A stretch of 64,000 nt of DNA from Streptomyces caatingaensis (GCF_001187435.1 NZ_LFXA01000007.1:124001-188000); one strand, 5' to 3'; shown: positions 1 through 9,266, numbered from the stretch's first letter. Notes: generated by a model not told the origin, from the sequence alone. Made by a program: numbers and translations.

Positions 1-1141
1 GGTTGGACATGTTGATCCAGCCGGGGATCGGGTTGGCCCGGTTGACCGTGTCCTCGAACAGCAGGTACGGGTAGCCCGACTCGAACTGCAGCTCCGCGAC
101 CGTCTTGAAGAACTCCCGTGCGCGCAGCGTGGACTTGCGGACGCGCGGGTTGGCGACCAGCTCGTCGTAGAGTGCGCTCACCGACAGGTCCGACAGCGGC
201 CTGCCGTACTCGCGCTCGACGTCGTACGGCGAGAACAGGTGCATGTCCTCGTCGCGCTTGGCGAGTTCGAAGGTGACGTCGGGGACCACCACGCCCAGCG
301 AGAGCGTCTTGATGCGGATCTTCTCGTCCGCGTTCTCCCGCTTGGTGTCCAGGAACCGCATGATGTCCGGGTGGTGGGCGTGCAGGTACACCGCGCCCGC
401 GCCCTGCCGGGCCCCGAGCTGGTTGGCGTACGAGAAGGAGTCCTCCAGCAGCTTCATCACCGGGACGACCCCCGACGACTGGTTCTCGATCTTCTTGATC
501 GGGGCGCCCTGTTCGCGCAGGTTGGTCAGCAGCAGGGCCACGCCGCCGCCACGCTTCGAGAGCTGGAGCGCGGAGTTGACGCCGCGTCCGATGGACTCCA
601 GGTTGTCCTCGACACGCAGCAGGAAGCAGGAGACCAGCTCGCCGCGCTGCGCCTTCCCGGCGTTGAGGAACGTGGGGGTGGCCGGCTGGAAGCGGCCCGT
701 CATCATCTCGTCCACCAGCCGCGACGCCAGGGCCTCGTCACCGGCGCCCAGGTACAGGGCGGTGGCGACGACCCGGTCCTCGTACCGCTCCAGGTAGCGC
801 GAGCCGTCGAAGGTCTTCAGCGCGTACGACGTGTAGAACTTGAAAGCGCCCAGGAAGGTGCGGAAGCGGTGCCCGTGCGCGTACGCCCGCCGGTACAGGC
901 CCTTGACGAACTCCGCGTCGTGGCGCCGGAACGGCGCCTCCTCGTAGTAGTCGTTCGTGATCAGGTGGTCGAGCTTCTCCTCCAGCGACGGGAACACCAG
1001 GGTGTTCGGGTTCACCTGCTGGAGGAAGAACTGCCGGACGGCCTCGCGGTCCTTGCCGAACTGGATCCCGCCGTGGCAGTCGTACATGTTCAGCATCGCG
1101 TTCAGCGCGTGGTAGTCCCTGCGCGCGAGTGTCGTGTCCAA
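1..1141 (-). CDS. nrdE: Class Ib ribonucleoside-diphosphate reductase, alpha subunit (partial, C-terminus off the left edge)
   Basis: Large catalytic subunit that reduces ribonucleoside diphosphates to deoxy forms, working with the NrdF radical subunit, which is not in the window. The visible part is the N-terminal ~380 residues. It includes a class Ib-like start ([18 protein letters not shown]), the [10 protein letters not shown] segment, the SCFLL active-site cysteine region and [10 protein letters not shown]. The start is taken as TTG at 1141, about 40 nt inside nrdI; an internal ATG a little downstream is possible. The nrdI overlap and the whole-length match to NrdE rather than NrdA mark it as class Ib. 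Translation is probably coupled to nrdI, and the unit lies behind a cobalamin riboswitch. Confidence 0.92.
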   Translation of the reverse strand, partial: MDTTLARRDYHALNAMLNMYDCHGGIQFGKDREAVRQFFLQQVNPNTLVFPSLEEKLDHLITNDYYEEAPFRRHDAEFVKGLYRRAYAHGHRFRTFLGAFKFYTSYALKTFDGSRYLERYEDRVVATALYLGAGDEALASRLVDEMMTGRFQPATPTFLNAGKAQRGELVSCFLLRVEDNLESIGRGVNSALQLSKRGGGVALLLTNLREQGAPIKKIENQSSGVVPVMKLLEDSFSYANQLGARQGAGAVYLHAHHPDIMRFLDTKRENADEKIRIKTLSLGVVVPDVTFELAKRDEDMHLFSPYDVEREYGRPLSDLSVSALYDELVANPRVRKSTLRAREFFKTVAELQFESGYPYLLFEDTVNRANPIPGWINMSN

Positions 1142-1530
1142 AACTTCCGAAGTCCTTCCCTCACGGCACGGACGTCGCGTTCCGTGCCCAGCAGTTCGAA
1201 TCGGTACAGCTCCGGGACCCCGCACTTCGCCGAGACGACCCGTCCCGCGAGGCAGTAGTCCGCGCCGAAGTTGGTGTTGCCGGAGGCGATCACGCCCCGC
1301 AGCAGGGCCCTGTTGGCCTCGATGTTCAGGAAGCGGATCACCTGCTTGGGGACCGCGCCCCCCGGCGCGCCGCCGCCGTACGTCGGCACGACCAGCACGT
1401 ACGGCGCGGTGACCGCCGGCACGCCCTCGCGGTGCGGGTGCAGGGGGATCCGCGTGGCGGGCAGCCCCAGCCGCTCCACGAACCGCTTGGTGTTCTCCGA
1501 GACGCTGGAGAAATACACGAGACCGCTCAT
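1102..1530 (-). CDS. nrdI: NrdI, flavodoxin-like activator of class Ib RNR
   Basis: 142-residue flavodoxin-like protein that in the family binds FMN and helps assemble the manganese-tyrosyl radical cofactor of NrdF. The N-terminal [17 protein letters not shown] phosphate-binding loop, the PTYGGG loop and the [10 protein letters not shown] segment are typical of NrdI. The ATG at 1530 follows a strong ribosome binding site (GAGAGGAGG on the minus strand), so the longer upstream reading frame is not the true start. It overlaps nrdE by about 40 nt. An NrdI is diagnostic of class Ib systems. It is the first gene after the riboswitch, with a leader of about 190 nt. Confidence 0.93.
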   Translation of the reverse strand: MSGLVYFSSVSENTKRFVERLGLPATRIPLHPHREGVPAVTAPYVLVVPTYGGGAPGGAVPKQVIRFLNIEANRALLRGVIASGNTNFGADYCLAGRVVSAKCGVPELYRFELLGTERDVRAVREGLRKFWTRHSRAGTTTR

Positions 1531-1688
1531 CGGCCGCCGCCTCCTCTCGCTCGCTCCCACGTCGTCCGTCCGAGGACCGGGAGGGCGGGGGCGTCGCGGC
1601 GGGTGCGAACGGGCGCCGGGGCGGCGGAAGAAGACACACCCGTCCCGGACCGTGCGACTGCCACGCGGCCCTCCCTCGGGGCCTCGGA

Positions 1689-1717
1689 GCGCGTACGCCG
1701 TTCCTCGGCGCACGCGC
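1689..1717 (-). promoter_or_regulatory. Hairpin just downstream of the nrdI cobalamin riboswitch
   Basis: A 12-bp stem with one G-U pair and a 5-nt loop lies immediately 3' of the riboswitch on the minus strand. Arms are 1706-1717 and 1689-1700. Its place between aptamer and nrdI suggests an expression platform. No U-tract follows, as is common in GC-rich actinomycete terminators, so whether it acts on transcription or translation is open. Confidence 0.45.
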
Positions 1718-1719
1718 CG

Positions 1720-1924
1720 GTGGCAGGTCTTCGGACTCGCGGGCACGCCCCGGCCGTACGCGCATGGGTACGGAGGACTTCTACTGGCCGTCGCTTCCCG
1801 GGCCCGCGGGCCGGGCCCAGTGCTCATGACGGCGGTCGTTCCACGCTCACCGCTGCGGGGCAGTCCCGGACTTCCACCGGATTCCCTCTTGCCTCGCCCG
1901 GCACGGCAGTGCCCGGCGAACCAC
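1720..1924 (-). promoter_or_regulatory. Cobalamin (B12) riboswitch upstream of nrdI-nrdE
   Basis: On the minus strand, in order: GGTTCGCC near 1922, GGGAATCCGGTG, GACTGCCCCGCAGCGGTGAG, the B12-box region (GAGCACTG, then GGGAAGCGACGGCCAGTA), and GAGTCCGAAGACCTGCC at the 3' end. These are the conserved blocks of the cobalamin aptamer. High adenosylcobalamin is expected to turn off the downstream class Ib RNR genes, leaving a B12-dependent class II enzyme (not in this window) to supply dNTPs. The core is almost identical to the metE riboswitch at 4571-4764. Confidence 0.93.
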
Positions 1925-2024
1925 CAGCACCGCCAACACTACATGGAGGAACGAGCGGGTGATGCCACCCCCACATGTTGTGGTGCACGGGCCGGACGGG
2001 GCATCCCGCACGCGGGCATGCCGA

Positions 2025-2050
2025 AGAAGGGGCGCGCGAACGCCCCTTCT
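2025..2050 (-). terminator. Rho-independent-like terminator of metE
   Basis: Perfect 10-bp stem (AGAAGGGGCG paired with CGCCCCTTCT) with a 6-nt loop, 21 nt beyond the metE stop codon. It separates metE from the riboswitch that serves nrdI. Confidence 0.7.
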
Positions 2051-2071
2051 CCGGCGGGCCGGTTCAGGCGG

Positions 2072-4390
2072 TCAGGACCCCGCGACCTCCCCGCGGACGG
2101 TCCGGGCCGCGGCGACCAGGTTCTCCAGCGAGGCCCGCGTCTCGGGCCAGCCGCGGGTCTTCAGCCCGCAGTCGGGGTTCACCCACAGCCGCTCGGCGGG
2201 AATGGCCTCAAGTCCCGTGCGCAGCAGGGACGCCGCCTCCTCCGCGCTCGGAACCCGCGGGGAGTGGATGTCGTACACCCCCGGCCCGGCCTCGCGCGGA
2301 TAGCCGTGCGCGGCCAGCTCGCGCGCCACCTGCATGTGGGAGCGGGCCGCCTCCAGGCTGATGACGTCGGCGTCCAGGTCGTCGATGGCCTCGACGATGT
2401 CGCCGAACTCCGCGTAGCACATGTGCGTATGGATCTGGGTGACGGGCCGCACGCCGCCCGTGGTCAGCCGGAACGCCTCCGTCGCCCAGGCCAGGTACGC
2501 CGGGCGGTCGGCGGCCCGCAGCGGCAGCGTCTCCCGCAGCGCCGGCTCGTCCACCTGGATCACCGACGTGCCGTACGCCTCCAGGTCGTTGACCTCGTCC
2601 CGCAGGGCGAGGGCGACCTGCCGGGCGGTCTCGGCCGCCGGCTGGTCGTCACGGACGAAGGACCAGGCCAGCATGGTGACCGGACCGGTGAGCATGCCCT
2701 TGACGGGCCGGCTCGTCAGCGACTGCGCGTACGTCGTCCAGCGGACCGTCATCGGCTCCGGCCGGGAGATGTCGCCGGCCAGGATCGGCGGACGCACGTA
2801 CCGGGTCCCGTAGGACTGCACCCAGCCGTGCTGCGTCGCCAGGTAGCCCTTCAGCTGCTCGGCGAAGTACTGGACCATGTCGTTGCGTTCGGGCTCGCCG
2901 TGCACCAGCACGTCCAGGCCGGTCTTCTCCTGGAAGGAGATCACCTCCTGGATCTCCGCCCTGATCCGCTCCTCGTAGCCCTCCGCGTCGATGCGGCCCG
3001 CGCGCAGGTCGGCCCGCGCCGTGCGCAGTTCGGCGGTCTGCGGGAAGGAGCCGATGGTCGTCGTCGGCAGCAGCGGCAGCCCGAGGTGCGCCCGCTGGGC
3101 GGCGGCCCGCGCGGCGTACGGCTGCGAGCGGCGGGCGTCGGCCTCCGTCACGGCGGCGGCACGGGCCCGCACGGCGGGGTCGTAGGTGATCGGCGAGTTC
3201 GAACGGGACGCCAGGTCGGCCCGGTTGGCGGCGAGCTCGGCGGTGATCGCGCCGGTGCCCCGGGAGAGGCCCTTGGCGAGGGTGACGACCTCGGCCGCCT
3301 TCTGCCGCGCGAAGGCCAGCCAGCGCAGGATCTGCGGCTCGATGTCCCGCTCGGCCGCCGCGTCCAGGGGCACGTGCAGGAGGGAGCAGGAGGCCGCGAC
3401 GTCGACCCGGTCGGCGAGACCGAGCAGAGTGCCCAGCGTCGACAGGGACTTCTCCAGGTCGTTGACCCAGATGTTGCGGCCGTCCACCACGCCCGCGACC
3501 AGGCGCTTGCCGGGCAGCCCGCCGACGCGCGCCAGCGCGTCCAGGTTGGCGGCGGCGCGCTCCGTGAAGTCCAGGGCGAGCCCCTCGACCGGGGCCGCGG
3601 CCAGCACCGGCAGCGCGTCGCCCAGCCGGTCGAAGTACGAGGCGACCAGGAGCTTCGGCCGGTCGGTGAGCGCGCCGAGGTCCCGGTAGGCCCGCGCGGC
3701 CGCGTTGAGTTCGGCCCGGGACCGGTCCTGCACCAGGGCCGGCTCGTCCAGCTGCACCCACTCGGCGCCGGCCGCCCGCAGGTCGGCGAGGACCTCGGCG
3801 TACACCGGCAGCAGCCGGTCCAGCAGGGTCAGCGGGTCGAAGTCCGCCGCCACGCCCGGCGCGGGCTTCGCCAGCAGGAGATAGGTGACGGGCCCGACGA
3901 GCACGGGCCGGGCGGCCAGGCCCAGGCCGAGGGCCTCGCGCAGCTCCGCCACCTGCTTGGCCGGGTCGGCCGTGAACACCGTGTCCGGTCCCAACTCCGG
4001 CACGAGGTAGTGGTAGTTCGTGTCGAACCACTTCGTCATCTCCAGCGGCGCCACGTCCTGGGTGCCGCGCGCCATGGCGAAGTAGCCGTCCAGGGCGTCG
4101 GCCTCGACGGCCGCGCGGTGACGTGCCGGGACCGCCCCCACCATGACGGTGGTGTCCAGGACGTGGTCGTAGTACGAGAAGTCACCGGTCGGCACCTCGT
4201 GGATGCCGGCCGCGGCGAGCTGTTCCCAGTTCGCGCGGCGCAGTCCGGCGGCCGTGGAACGGAGGGCGTCCGCGCCGACGCGGCCCTTCCAGTACCCCTC
4301 GACGGCCTTCTTCAGCTCCCGGTCCGGACCCTGACGGGGGTAGCCGTACACGGTGGCCCGTGCTGCCGCGGCTGCGGGCTTGGTGGTCAC
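2072..4390 (-). CDS. metE: Cobalamin-independent methionine synthase MetE
   Basis: Transfers a methyl group from 5-methyltetrahydropteroyltri-L-glutamate to homocysteine to make methionine without B12. It has 772 residues, the normal length. The N-terminal half carries KWFDTNYHY and the C-terminal half TTTIGSFPQT, EPERNDMVQYFAE and the zinc site (the His and Cys of QIHTHMCYAEF and the Cys of NPDCGLKTR). The GTG start at 4390 has AAGGAG about 7 nt upstream; the longer open frame runs through the riboswitch and is rejected. The B12 riboswitch fits the known logic: when B12 is present the B12-dependent MetH takes over. Confidence 0.97.
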   Translation of the reverse strand: MTTKPAAAAARATVYGYPRQGPDRELKKAVEGYWKGRVGADALRSTAAGLRRANWEQLAAAGIHEVPTGDFSYYDHVLDTTVMVGAVPARHRAAVEADALDGYFAMARGTQDVAPLEMTKWFDTNYHYLVPELGPDTVFTADPAKQVAELREALGLGLAARPVLVGPVTYLLLAKPAPGVAADFDPLTLLDRLLPVYAEVLADLRAAGAEWVQLDEPALVQDRSRAELNAAARAYRDLGALTDRPKLLVASYFDRLGDALPVLAAAPVEGLALDFTERAAANLDALARVGGLPGKRLVAGVVDGRNIWVNDLEKSLSTLGTLLGLADRVDVAASCSLLHVPLDAAAERDIEPQILRWLAFARQKAAEVVTLAKGLSRGTGAITAELAANRADLASRSNSPITYDPAVRARAAAVTEADARRSQPYAARAAAQRAHLGLPLLPTTTIGSFPQTAELRTARADLRAGRIDAEGYEERIRAEIQEVISFQEKTGLDVLVHGEPERNDMVQYFAEQLKGYLATQHGWVQSYGTRYVRPPILAGDISRPEPMTVRWTTYAQSLTSRPVKGMLTGPVTMLAWSFVRDDQPAAETARQVALALRDEVNDLEAYGTSVIQVDEPALRETLPLRAADRPAYLAWATEAFRLTTGGVRPVTQIHTHMCYAEFGDIVEAIDDLDADVISLEAARSHMQVARELAAHGYPREAGPGVYDIHSPRVPSAEEAASLLRTGLEAIPAERLWVNPDCGLKTRGWPETRASLENLVAAARTVRGEVAGS

Positions 4391-4570
4391 GGAGATCTCC
4401 TTCGCGAGACGGATCCCTGAGGTCCCGGTGACGGGACGAGAGCGCGAAGGGGTGACGGACCGGACGGCGCGGGCGTGCGCGGCAAGGCACGGTGCGACCG
4501 TCTGGTATGTACGCCGACCCGCCCTCGAGGTCACCGGTTGTCCGCGCACGAGTGTTTCGCGCACGGGCGG

Positions 4571-4764
4571 CCGGCAGGTCTTCGGACTCGCGGGCGCGTC
4601 CCCCTGACATGGGAGACTCCTACTGGCCGTCGCTTCCCAGGCCCTCCGTACTCGGGCCCAGTGCTCATGACGGCGGTCGTTCCCGCTCACCGCTGCGGGG
4701 CAGTCCCGGATTCCCACCGGGTTCCCTCTTGCGACGCCCCCGCCTGGCGGACGGGGCGAACCGG
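4571..4764 (-). promoter_or_regulatory. Cobalamin (B12) riboswitch upstream of metE
   Basis: On the minus strand it carries GGTTCGCC, GGGAACCCGGTG, GACTGCCCCGCAGCGGTGAG, GAGCACTGGGCCC, GGGAAGCGACGGCCAGTA and GAGTCCGAAGACCTGCC in canonical order. It ends about 180 nt before the metE start. B12 riboswitches ahead of metE are well established in bacteria. It is nearly identical in its core to the nrdI riboswitch, which suggests duplication or shared selection. Confidence 0.95.
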
Positions 4765-4837
4765 CTGCACGCGTCAGCTTAGGGGGTGGGACGGGTACTT
4801 GGCGCCCGGTCGGGAAGGTGATCCGGAACACGCGGCC

Positions 4838-6562
4838 TCAGGACGTGAGCAACTGCGTCCGCGCCAGCGACGCGTACAGGCCGTCCCGGGCGAGCAGTTC
4901 GCCGTGCGAGCCGACGGCCCGCACCCGGCCCGCCTCCATGACCACGATCCGGTCGGCCGACGTCACGGTGGACAGCCGGTGCGCCACCACCAGGACCGTC
5001 GTGTCCCGGGCGGCGGCCGCGATGGTGGCGCGGAGCGCGGCCTCGTTCGCGGCGTCGAGCTGGGAGGTGGCCTCGTCCAGGAGCAGCAGCCCGGGGCGGC
5101 GCAGCAGGGCGCGGGCGATGGCCACCCGCTGGCGCTCCCCGCCGGAGAGCCGGCTGCCGCGGTGGCCTACCGCCGTGTCCAGCCCCCGGGGCAGCCGCGC
5201 GACCACCTCGTCCAGCCGGGTCAGGCGCAGGACCCGCGCGATGTCCGCGTCGGGACAGCCGGCCGTGCCGAGCGTGAGGTTGTCGCGCAGGGTCCCCGCC
5301 AGGACGGGCGCGTCCTGCTCGACGTACCCGATGCGGGCCCGCAGCCGGGCCAGCGGCCAGTGCCGCACGTCCTCGCCGTCCAGCAGGACGCACCCCGAAC
5401 CCGGCTCGTAGAACCGCTCGATCAGGGACAGCAGCGTCGTCTTGCCCGCGCCGGACGGCCCGACGAAGGCCGTCAGCCCGCGCGCGGGAACGGCGAAGGA
5501 GACCGCGCGGTGGACGGGGCGCGCCCCGTACGCGAAGCTGACCTCGCGGAAGGCCACGGCGACGGGCGGCCCCGGCTCCCCGGCGCCCTCCACCCGTTCC
5601 ACCTCCAGCCGCTCCGCGTCCGCGATGCGCAGCGCGGCCGCCGACGCGACCTGGAACTGTCCTACGCCCTCCACCACTTGACCGACCCGGGGGGCCAGTG
5701 CGAAGAGGTACAGCAGGAACGCGACGAGCGTGGAGACGCCGATGGCCCCCGAGGCGACCCGTGCGCCGCCCACCCCCAGCACCACCAGGAAGCAGATCTG
5801 GAGCACCACGGCCGTCGCCGTCGCCGACACCGACTCCCAGGCGGCGGCCCGCACCCCGGTGCGCCGGGCCTCCTCGGCGGCGCGCTCCAGGGCCTCGGTC
5901 TCCCGGCGCTCGGCGCCGGACGCCTTGACGGTGCGGAAGGCGCCCAACGCCCGTTCCAGCGAGGCCCCGAGGCGGCCCACCGCCTCCTGCGTGTCGCGGG
6001 TGGCCCGGCCGATCGCGGGGGCGACGAGCGCGACGAGGACGCCGACGAAGGCGACGACGCCCAGGGTGGCGCAGAGCAGCACGGGGTCGAGGACGCCCAT
6101 CATGACGACGGTCGCCACCGTCATCAGCGTCCCGTTGACCGCGGCGGACACCGCGAGCGGGGCGGCCTGGCGCAGCAGCGTCGTGTCGGACGTCAGCCGG
6201 GCGATCAGGTCGCCGGGTTCGGTGGTGTCGACCACGGGGACCCGCAGCCGCGGCAGGCGGTGGGCGAGCCGGCCGCGCGCCGCGCGCACGACGGCCTCGG
6301 CCGAGCACTGCAGGACGTAGTACCCCAGCCCCGCGAGCACCGCCCCGGCGACCACCAGCAGGCTGAGGAGCAGGACGGGCCCGATGGCCGCGTGCCCCCG
6401 GCCCAGGTCGTCCACCATGCGCCGGGCGGCGAGCGGCTGGGCCAGGCCCAGGACGCCGCCCGCCAGGCCGACGGCGACGCCCGCGGCCATGCGGCCCCGC
6501 TGCGGGCGCAGGTGGCGGAGCAGGGCCCGGTGGGCCGGGCCGCCGGGTGCCGGTGCCCTCAT
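4838..6562 (-). CDS. Lasso peptide ABC exporter (D protein), fused membrane and ATPase domains
   Basis: 574-residue half-size ABC transporter expected to export the mature lasso peptide and give the producer immunity. An N-terminal type I exporter membrane domain (about residues 15-310, with several hydrophobic segments) is followed by an ATPase domain with Walker A GPSGAGKTT, Q-loop GYVEQDAP, signature LSGGERQRVAIARAL, Walker B LLLLDEATSQLD and switch histidine AHRLS. It starts 3 nt after the B2 stop, so it is the last gene of the lasso operon. The function is assigned from this context; the domains alone say only ABC exporter. Confidence 0.9.
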   Translation of the reverse strand: MRAPAPGGPAHRALLRHLRPQRGRMAAGVAVGLAGGVLGLAQPLAARRMVDDLGRGHAAIGPVLLLSLLVVAGAVLAGLGYYVLQCSAEAVVRAARGRLAHRLPRLRVPVVDTTEPGDLIARLTSDTTLLRQAAPLAVSAAVNGTLMTVATVVMMGVLDPVLLCATLGVVAFVGVLVALVAPAIGRATRDTQEAVGRLGASLERALGAFRTVKASGAERRETEALERAAEEARRTGVRAAAWESVSATATAVVLQICFLVVLGVGGARVASGAIGVSTLVAFLLYLFALAPRVGQVVEGVGQFQVASAAALRIADAERLEVERVEGAGEPGPPVAVAFREVSFAYGARPVHRAVSFAVPARGLTAFVGPSGAGKTTLLSLIERFYEPGSGCVLLDGEDVRHWPLARLRARIGYVEQDAPVLAGTLRDNLTLGTAGCPDADIARVLRLTRLDEVVARLPRGLDTAVGHRGSRLSGGERQRVAIARALLRRPGLLLLDEATSQLDAANEAALRATIAAAARDTTVLVVAHRLSTVTSADRIVVMEAGRVRAVGSHGELLARDGLYASLARTQLLTS

Positions 6563-6565
6563 CGC

Positions 6566-6982
6566 TCACTCCACGCGGAAGAAACACTGGAAGTAGCCGG
6601 CCGGCGCGTCCTCGCCCACCAGGACGCCGTCGGCCTCCACCCACGCGTGCGCGGCGAACGGCGGCCGGGTGCGCACGCCCACGCACCAGGTGGCCCACCG
6701 GCCGTCCCACCGGCACAGCAGCACCGTGGCCAGGGAGCGCGCCAGGCAGCCCTTCTGCCCGCCGGCCGCCAGGCTCACGGCGAGCACCGTCTCCCGCGCG
6801 GAACCCGCCTCGGCGGGCGTGGCGGGCGGGACGGTGCCCCGCAGCCGGGCGAGGACCGCGCGGATGCGGTGCGGCGGCAGCAGCGTCAGCAGCCGGGCGC
6901 CCCCGACGGCGAGCCGCGCCGCGAGGCGGCGGCCGAGCGGAACGGCGCGCGGGTCGTAGGGGAGCGCTTCATGGGTCGACAT
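6566..6982 (-). CDS. Lasso peptide B2 protein, cysteine protease removing the leader
   Basis: 138-residue transglutaminase-fold leader peptidase. The catalytic Cys lies in QKGCLARS (about residue 79) and the His in AAHAWVEADG (about residue 112), with an acidic residue just after. This Cys-His-Asp arrangement is the hallmark of lasso B2 proteins. The ATG at 6982 is chosen because GGAGG lies 6 nt upstream; an in-frame TTG at 6994 is less likely. It works with the separate B1 leader-binding protein encoded just upstream. Confidence 0.92.
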   Translation of the reverse strand: MSTHEALPYDPRAVPLGRRLAARLAVGGARLLTLLPPHRIRAVLARLRGTVPPATPAEAGSARETVLAVSLAAGGQKGCLARSLATVLLCRWDGRWATWCVGVRTRPPFAAHAWVEADGVLVGEDAPAGYFQCFFRVE

Positions 6983-7016
6983 GCGGGCCTCCAACGGGCG
7001 GCGCCGGCGGGCGCGT

Positions 7017-7286
7017 TCAGGAAGCGGCGACGAGGCCGGCGGCGCGCAGCTCCGCCACGACGCGGCGGACGTCCTCGCCCGCCGTCTCCGGGTCCACGTC
7101 CTCGTACCGCTCGGTCAGCAGCTCGGCCGCCCGCCCGGTGCCGTGCCCGTCGAGCAGCGTGCGCAGGACGAGCGCGGCGGTCGGGTTGAGCGTCCAGTAC
7201 TCGGCGGTCCTCTCGTCGAGGAGGGCCATGCCGTACTCGGTCTCGGTCAGCAGGACGCCGGGTTTCAGCGTGAGCGTTTCCGCCAT
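7017..7286 (-). CDS. Lasso peptide B1 protein, PqqD-like RiPP recognition element
   Basis: 89-residue PqqD-like protein. The N-terminal half (LKPGVLLTETEYGMALLDERT, YWTLNPTAALVL) is the winged-helix recognition element that binds the leader of the precursor and presents it to the B2 protease. It lies 9 nt after the cyclase gene and 34 nt before B2. B1 and B2 as separate genes is the usual arrangement in actinobacterial lasso clusters. Confidence 0.92.
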   Translation of the reverse strand: MAETLTLKPGVLLTETEYGMALLDERTAEYWTLNPTAALVLRTLLDGHGTGRAAELLTERYEDVDPETAGEDVRRVVAELRAAGLVAAS

Positions 7287-7295
7287 GTCGTTCCG

Positions 7296-9146
7296 TCACC
7301 TCGTTCCGTCGGCCGTGGCCGGGCGGGGGGCCGGCTCGCGGCTGCGCAGCCACACTTCGCAGGCGATCGTGGGGTGGAGCGTTCCGCTGCCGGTCTCCGC
7401 CGGGAGGGAGCGGCGGCACCAGTCGCGCAGGACGGCCTGGTCGACGACGCCGAGCCGGGCCAGCCGCGCGTCGTCGCACAGGGCGAGCAGGGACCGGCGG
7501 TGGTCGCGCAGCCCCGCCTCCTCCTCGAAGGTGGCGTTCGCCTTGGTGGCGCGGGTGCGGCTGCCCTCGGGGACGATGCCGCGCATGGCCTCGGCGACGA
7601 GCGGCTTGTACCGCCAGGGGGTGATCCGTTCGGCGGGGCGGACGGAGAGGGCGGCCTCGATGACGCGGACGTCGTAGTAGGGGGCGGAGACCGCGATGCC
7701 GAGCGGGGCCGCCATCTGCCCGATGTGGCGGGCCCATTGGGAGATGCCGTCCATGGCGACCAGCTCGCGGTGCTCGCCGCGGTTCCTGCCGCGCGGCCGG
7801 ACGGGACCGTCGGCGCGCAGGCGTTCGCGGACCGCGGCGACGGCGTCGTCCGTCGCCCAGGGCGGCATGCGGGGCGGCACCGACCAGTCGAGCAGGGGCT
7901 CGTCGGGGGCGGCCGCCGGGGCCGTGAGGTCGCGGGCGACCCGCTCGGCCCAGGACCGGTAGGGGCGCCGGTCGAGCAGCTGCCGCAGCGTCCGGCGGCG
8001 CGACCACTGGTACTTGGCGGCGTATCCGCGGACGGCGCGCAGGGCGGTGCGGGGGTGGGCGAGGAGCAGGCCGTGCAGCCGGGCGGGGGTGCCGGCGAGG
8101 AGTTCGTCGCCGCCGAGCCCGGTGAGGTGCAGCCGGGATCCGCGGGCCGCGGCGCGTTCCACGATGCCCATGCGGCGGTTGCGGTCGACGGTGAGGATGC
8201 TGGGGGTGTCCAGCACGTCGGCGAGGGTGTCGATCCCGTCGAAGGTCAGCGCCACGTCGCCGGCGGGTACGACGTGGTGCTCGACGCCGTCCAGGGCCCG
8301 GACGGTCCGCTCGGCCCAGTACACGTCGTCGCCGGCCGTGTCGTGCAGCGCGGCGGTGTAGGCGACGATCCGGGCGTCGCCGCGAACGGCCGTGCAGCAT
8401 ACGGCCGTCGAGTCCAGCCCGCCCAGGTCCGTGCTGACCACGCCGGGCCCGAGGGTGCGGATCCCGACCGCCTCGACGAGCGCGTCCCGCAGCCGGGCGG
8501 CCCCTTCGGCGAGGGGCAGGACCGGGTCGGGCGGCGACCACCAACGCGCCGTGCGGACGCGTCCGTCGGCGCGCAGCGTGAGGTGGTGGCCGCCCGGGAC
8601 GGCGTGCACGCCCCGCCAGAGGGGCTCGCCCGCCCAGGGGTACGGCGTGCCGGGCGTGAGCAGGGCGAGGGCGACGCGGCCCTCGTCCAGCGCGGCGCCG
8701 GTGAGTTCGGCGAGGACGTCGGCCCGGTCGGCGGCGACGCCCACCCCGCCGGCGGCGGCGCGGAAGACCCGGCGCAGGCCCACCGCGCAGCCCCGTACGC
8801 GGACGCCGCCGGGGCCGGCGGCGACGAGGTGGAAGCTGCCGGGCCAGTCGGCGGCCCGGTCGAGCGCGTCGAGCGAGCCGGCCCGGGCGGCCGCCGCGGC
8901 GGCCCGTCCGGCCTGCCGCGGGGTGACGGCGTGCTCGCCGGTCACCGCGACGCGGAAGCCGCCGTGTTCGCCCACCGTCATGGTCGCGGGATCCCAACGG
9001 CCCATCAGCCAGGGCCTTCCGGACGCGTGCCGGAGCGTGCGGTGCGCGTGGGGGCGGGCGGCGCGGGCGAGGGGGGCCGCCGCGCCGGTGTCGGGGAGGA
9101 CGACGAACCAGGCGGGGACGGTCCGGAGGGAGAGGGTCTGCTCCAT
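7296..9146 (-). CDS. Lasso cyclase (C protein), asparagine-synthetase-like
   Basis: 616-residue asparagine synthetase B homologue. It activates the side-chain carboxylate of the ring Asp as an acyl-adenylate and closes the macrolactam with the core N-terminus. The C-terminal synthetase domain has the ATP-pyrophosphatase loop (STDLGGLDSTAV, around residue 245) and HLTGLGGDELLAG. The N-terminus lacks a Cys2 nucleophile, so it is not a glutamine-using asparagine synthetase. It sits between the precursor and B1 genes, as expected for a lasso cyclase. Confidence 0.93.
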   Translation of the reverse strand: MEQTLSLRTVPAWFVVLPDTGAAAPLARAARPHAHRTLRHASGRPWLMGRWDPATMTVGEHGGFRVAVTGEHAVTPRQAGRAAAAAARAGSLDALDRAADWPGSFHLVAAGPGGVRVRGCAVGLRRVFRAAAGGVGVAADRADVLAELTGAALDEGRVALALLTPGTPYPWAGEPLWRGVHAVPGGHHLTLRADGRVRTARWWSPPDPVLPLAEGAARLRDALVEAVGIRTLGPGVVSTDLGGLDSTAVCCTAVRGDARIVAYTAALHDTAGDDVYWAERTVRALDGVEHHVVPAGDVALTFDGIDTLADVLDTPSILTVDRNRRMGIVERAAARGSRLHLTGLGGDELLAGTPARLHGLLLAHPRTALRAVRGYAAKYQWSRRRTLRQLLDRRPYRSWAERVARDLTAPAAAPDEPLLDWSVPPRMPPWATDDAVAAVRERLRADGPVRPRGRNRGEHRELVAMDGISQWARHIGQMAAPLGIAVSAPYYDVRVIEAALSVRPAERITPWRYKPLVAEAMRGIVPEGSRTRATKANATFEEEAGLRDHRRSLLALCDDARLARLGVVDQAVLRDWCRRSLPAETGSGTLHPTIACEVWLRSREPAPRPATADGTR

Positions 9147-9226
9147 GGTCGGTCGCGTCCTCCGTCTGTCGGTCCGCCGGATGTGTGTTGCGCCGGGCGT
9201 GCGGTGCGCCGGGCGTGGGAGGGGGT

Positions 9227-9258
9227 GGCCGGGGGCGGCCGGACGCCGCCACCCGGCC
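9227..9258 (-). terminator. Hairpin between lasso precursor and cyclase genes (possible attenuating terminator)
   Basis: A GC-rich stem (9227-9239 with 9245-9258, one bulge) lies 8 nt after the precursor stop codon and about 80 nt before the cyclase start. A partial terminator here would give more precursor than enzyme transcript, a common design in RiPP operons. The role is inferred from position. Confidence 0.45.
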
Positions 9259-9266
9259 GTGGTGGA

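Noticed and set aside
2072..4831. A 919-residue open frame that would extend MetE upstream
   Set aside because: The extra ~145 codons run through the cobalamin riboswitch, and a GTG with a good ribosome site at 4390 gives the normal MetE length.
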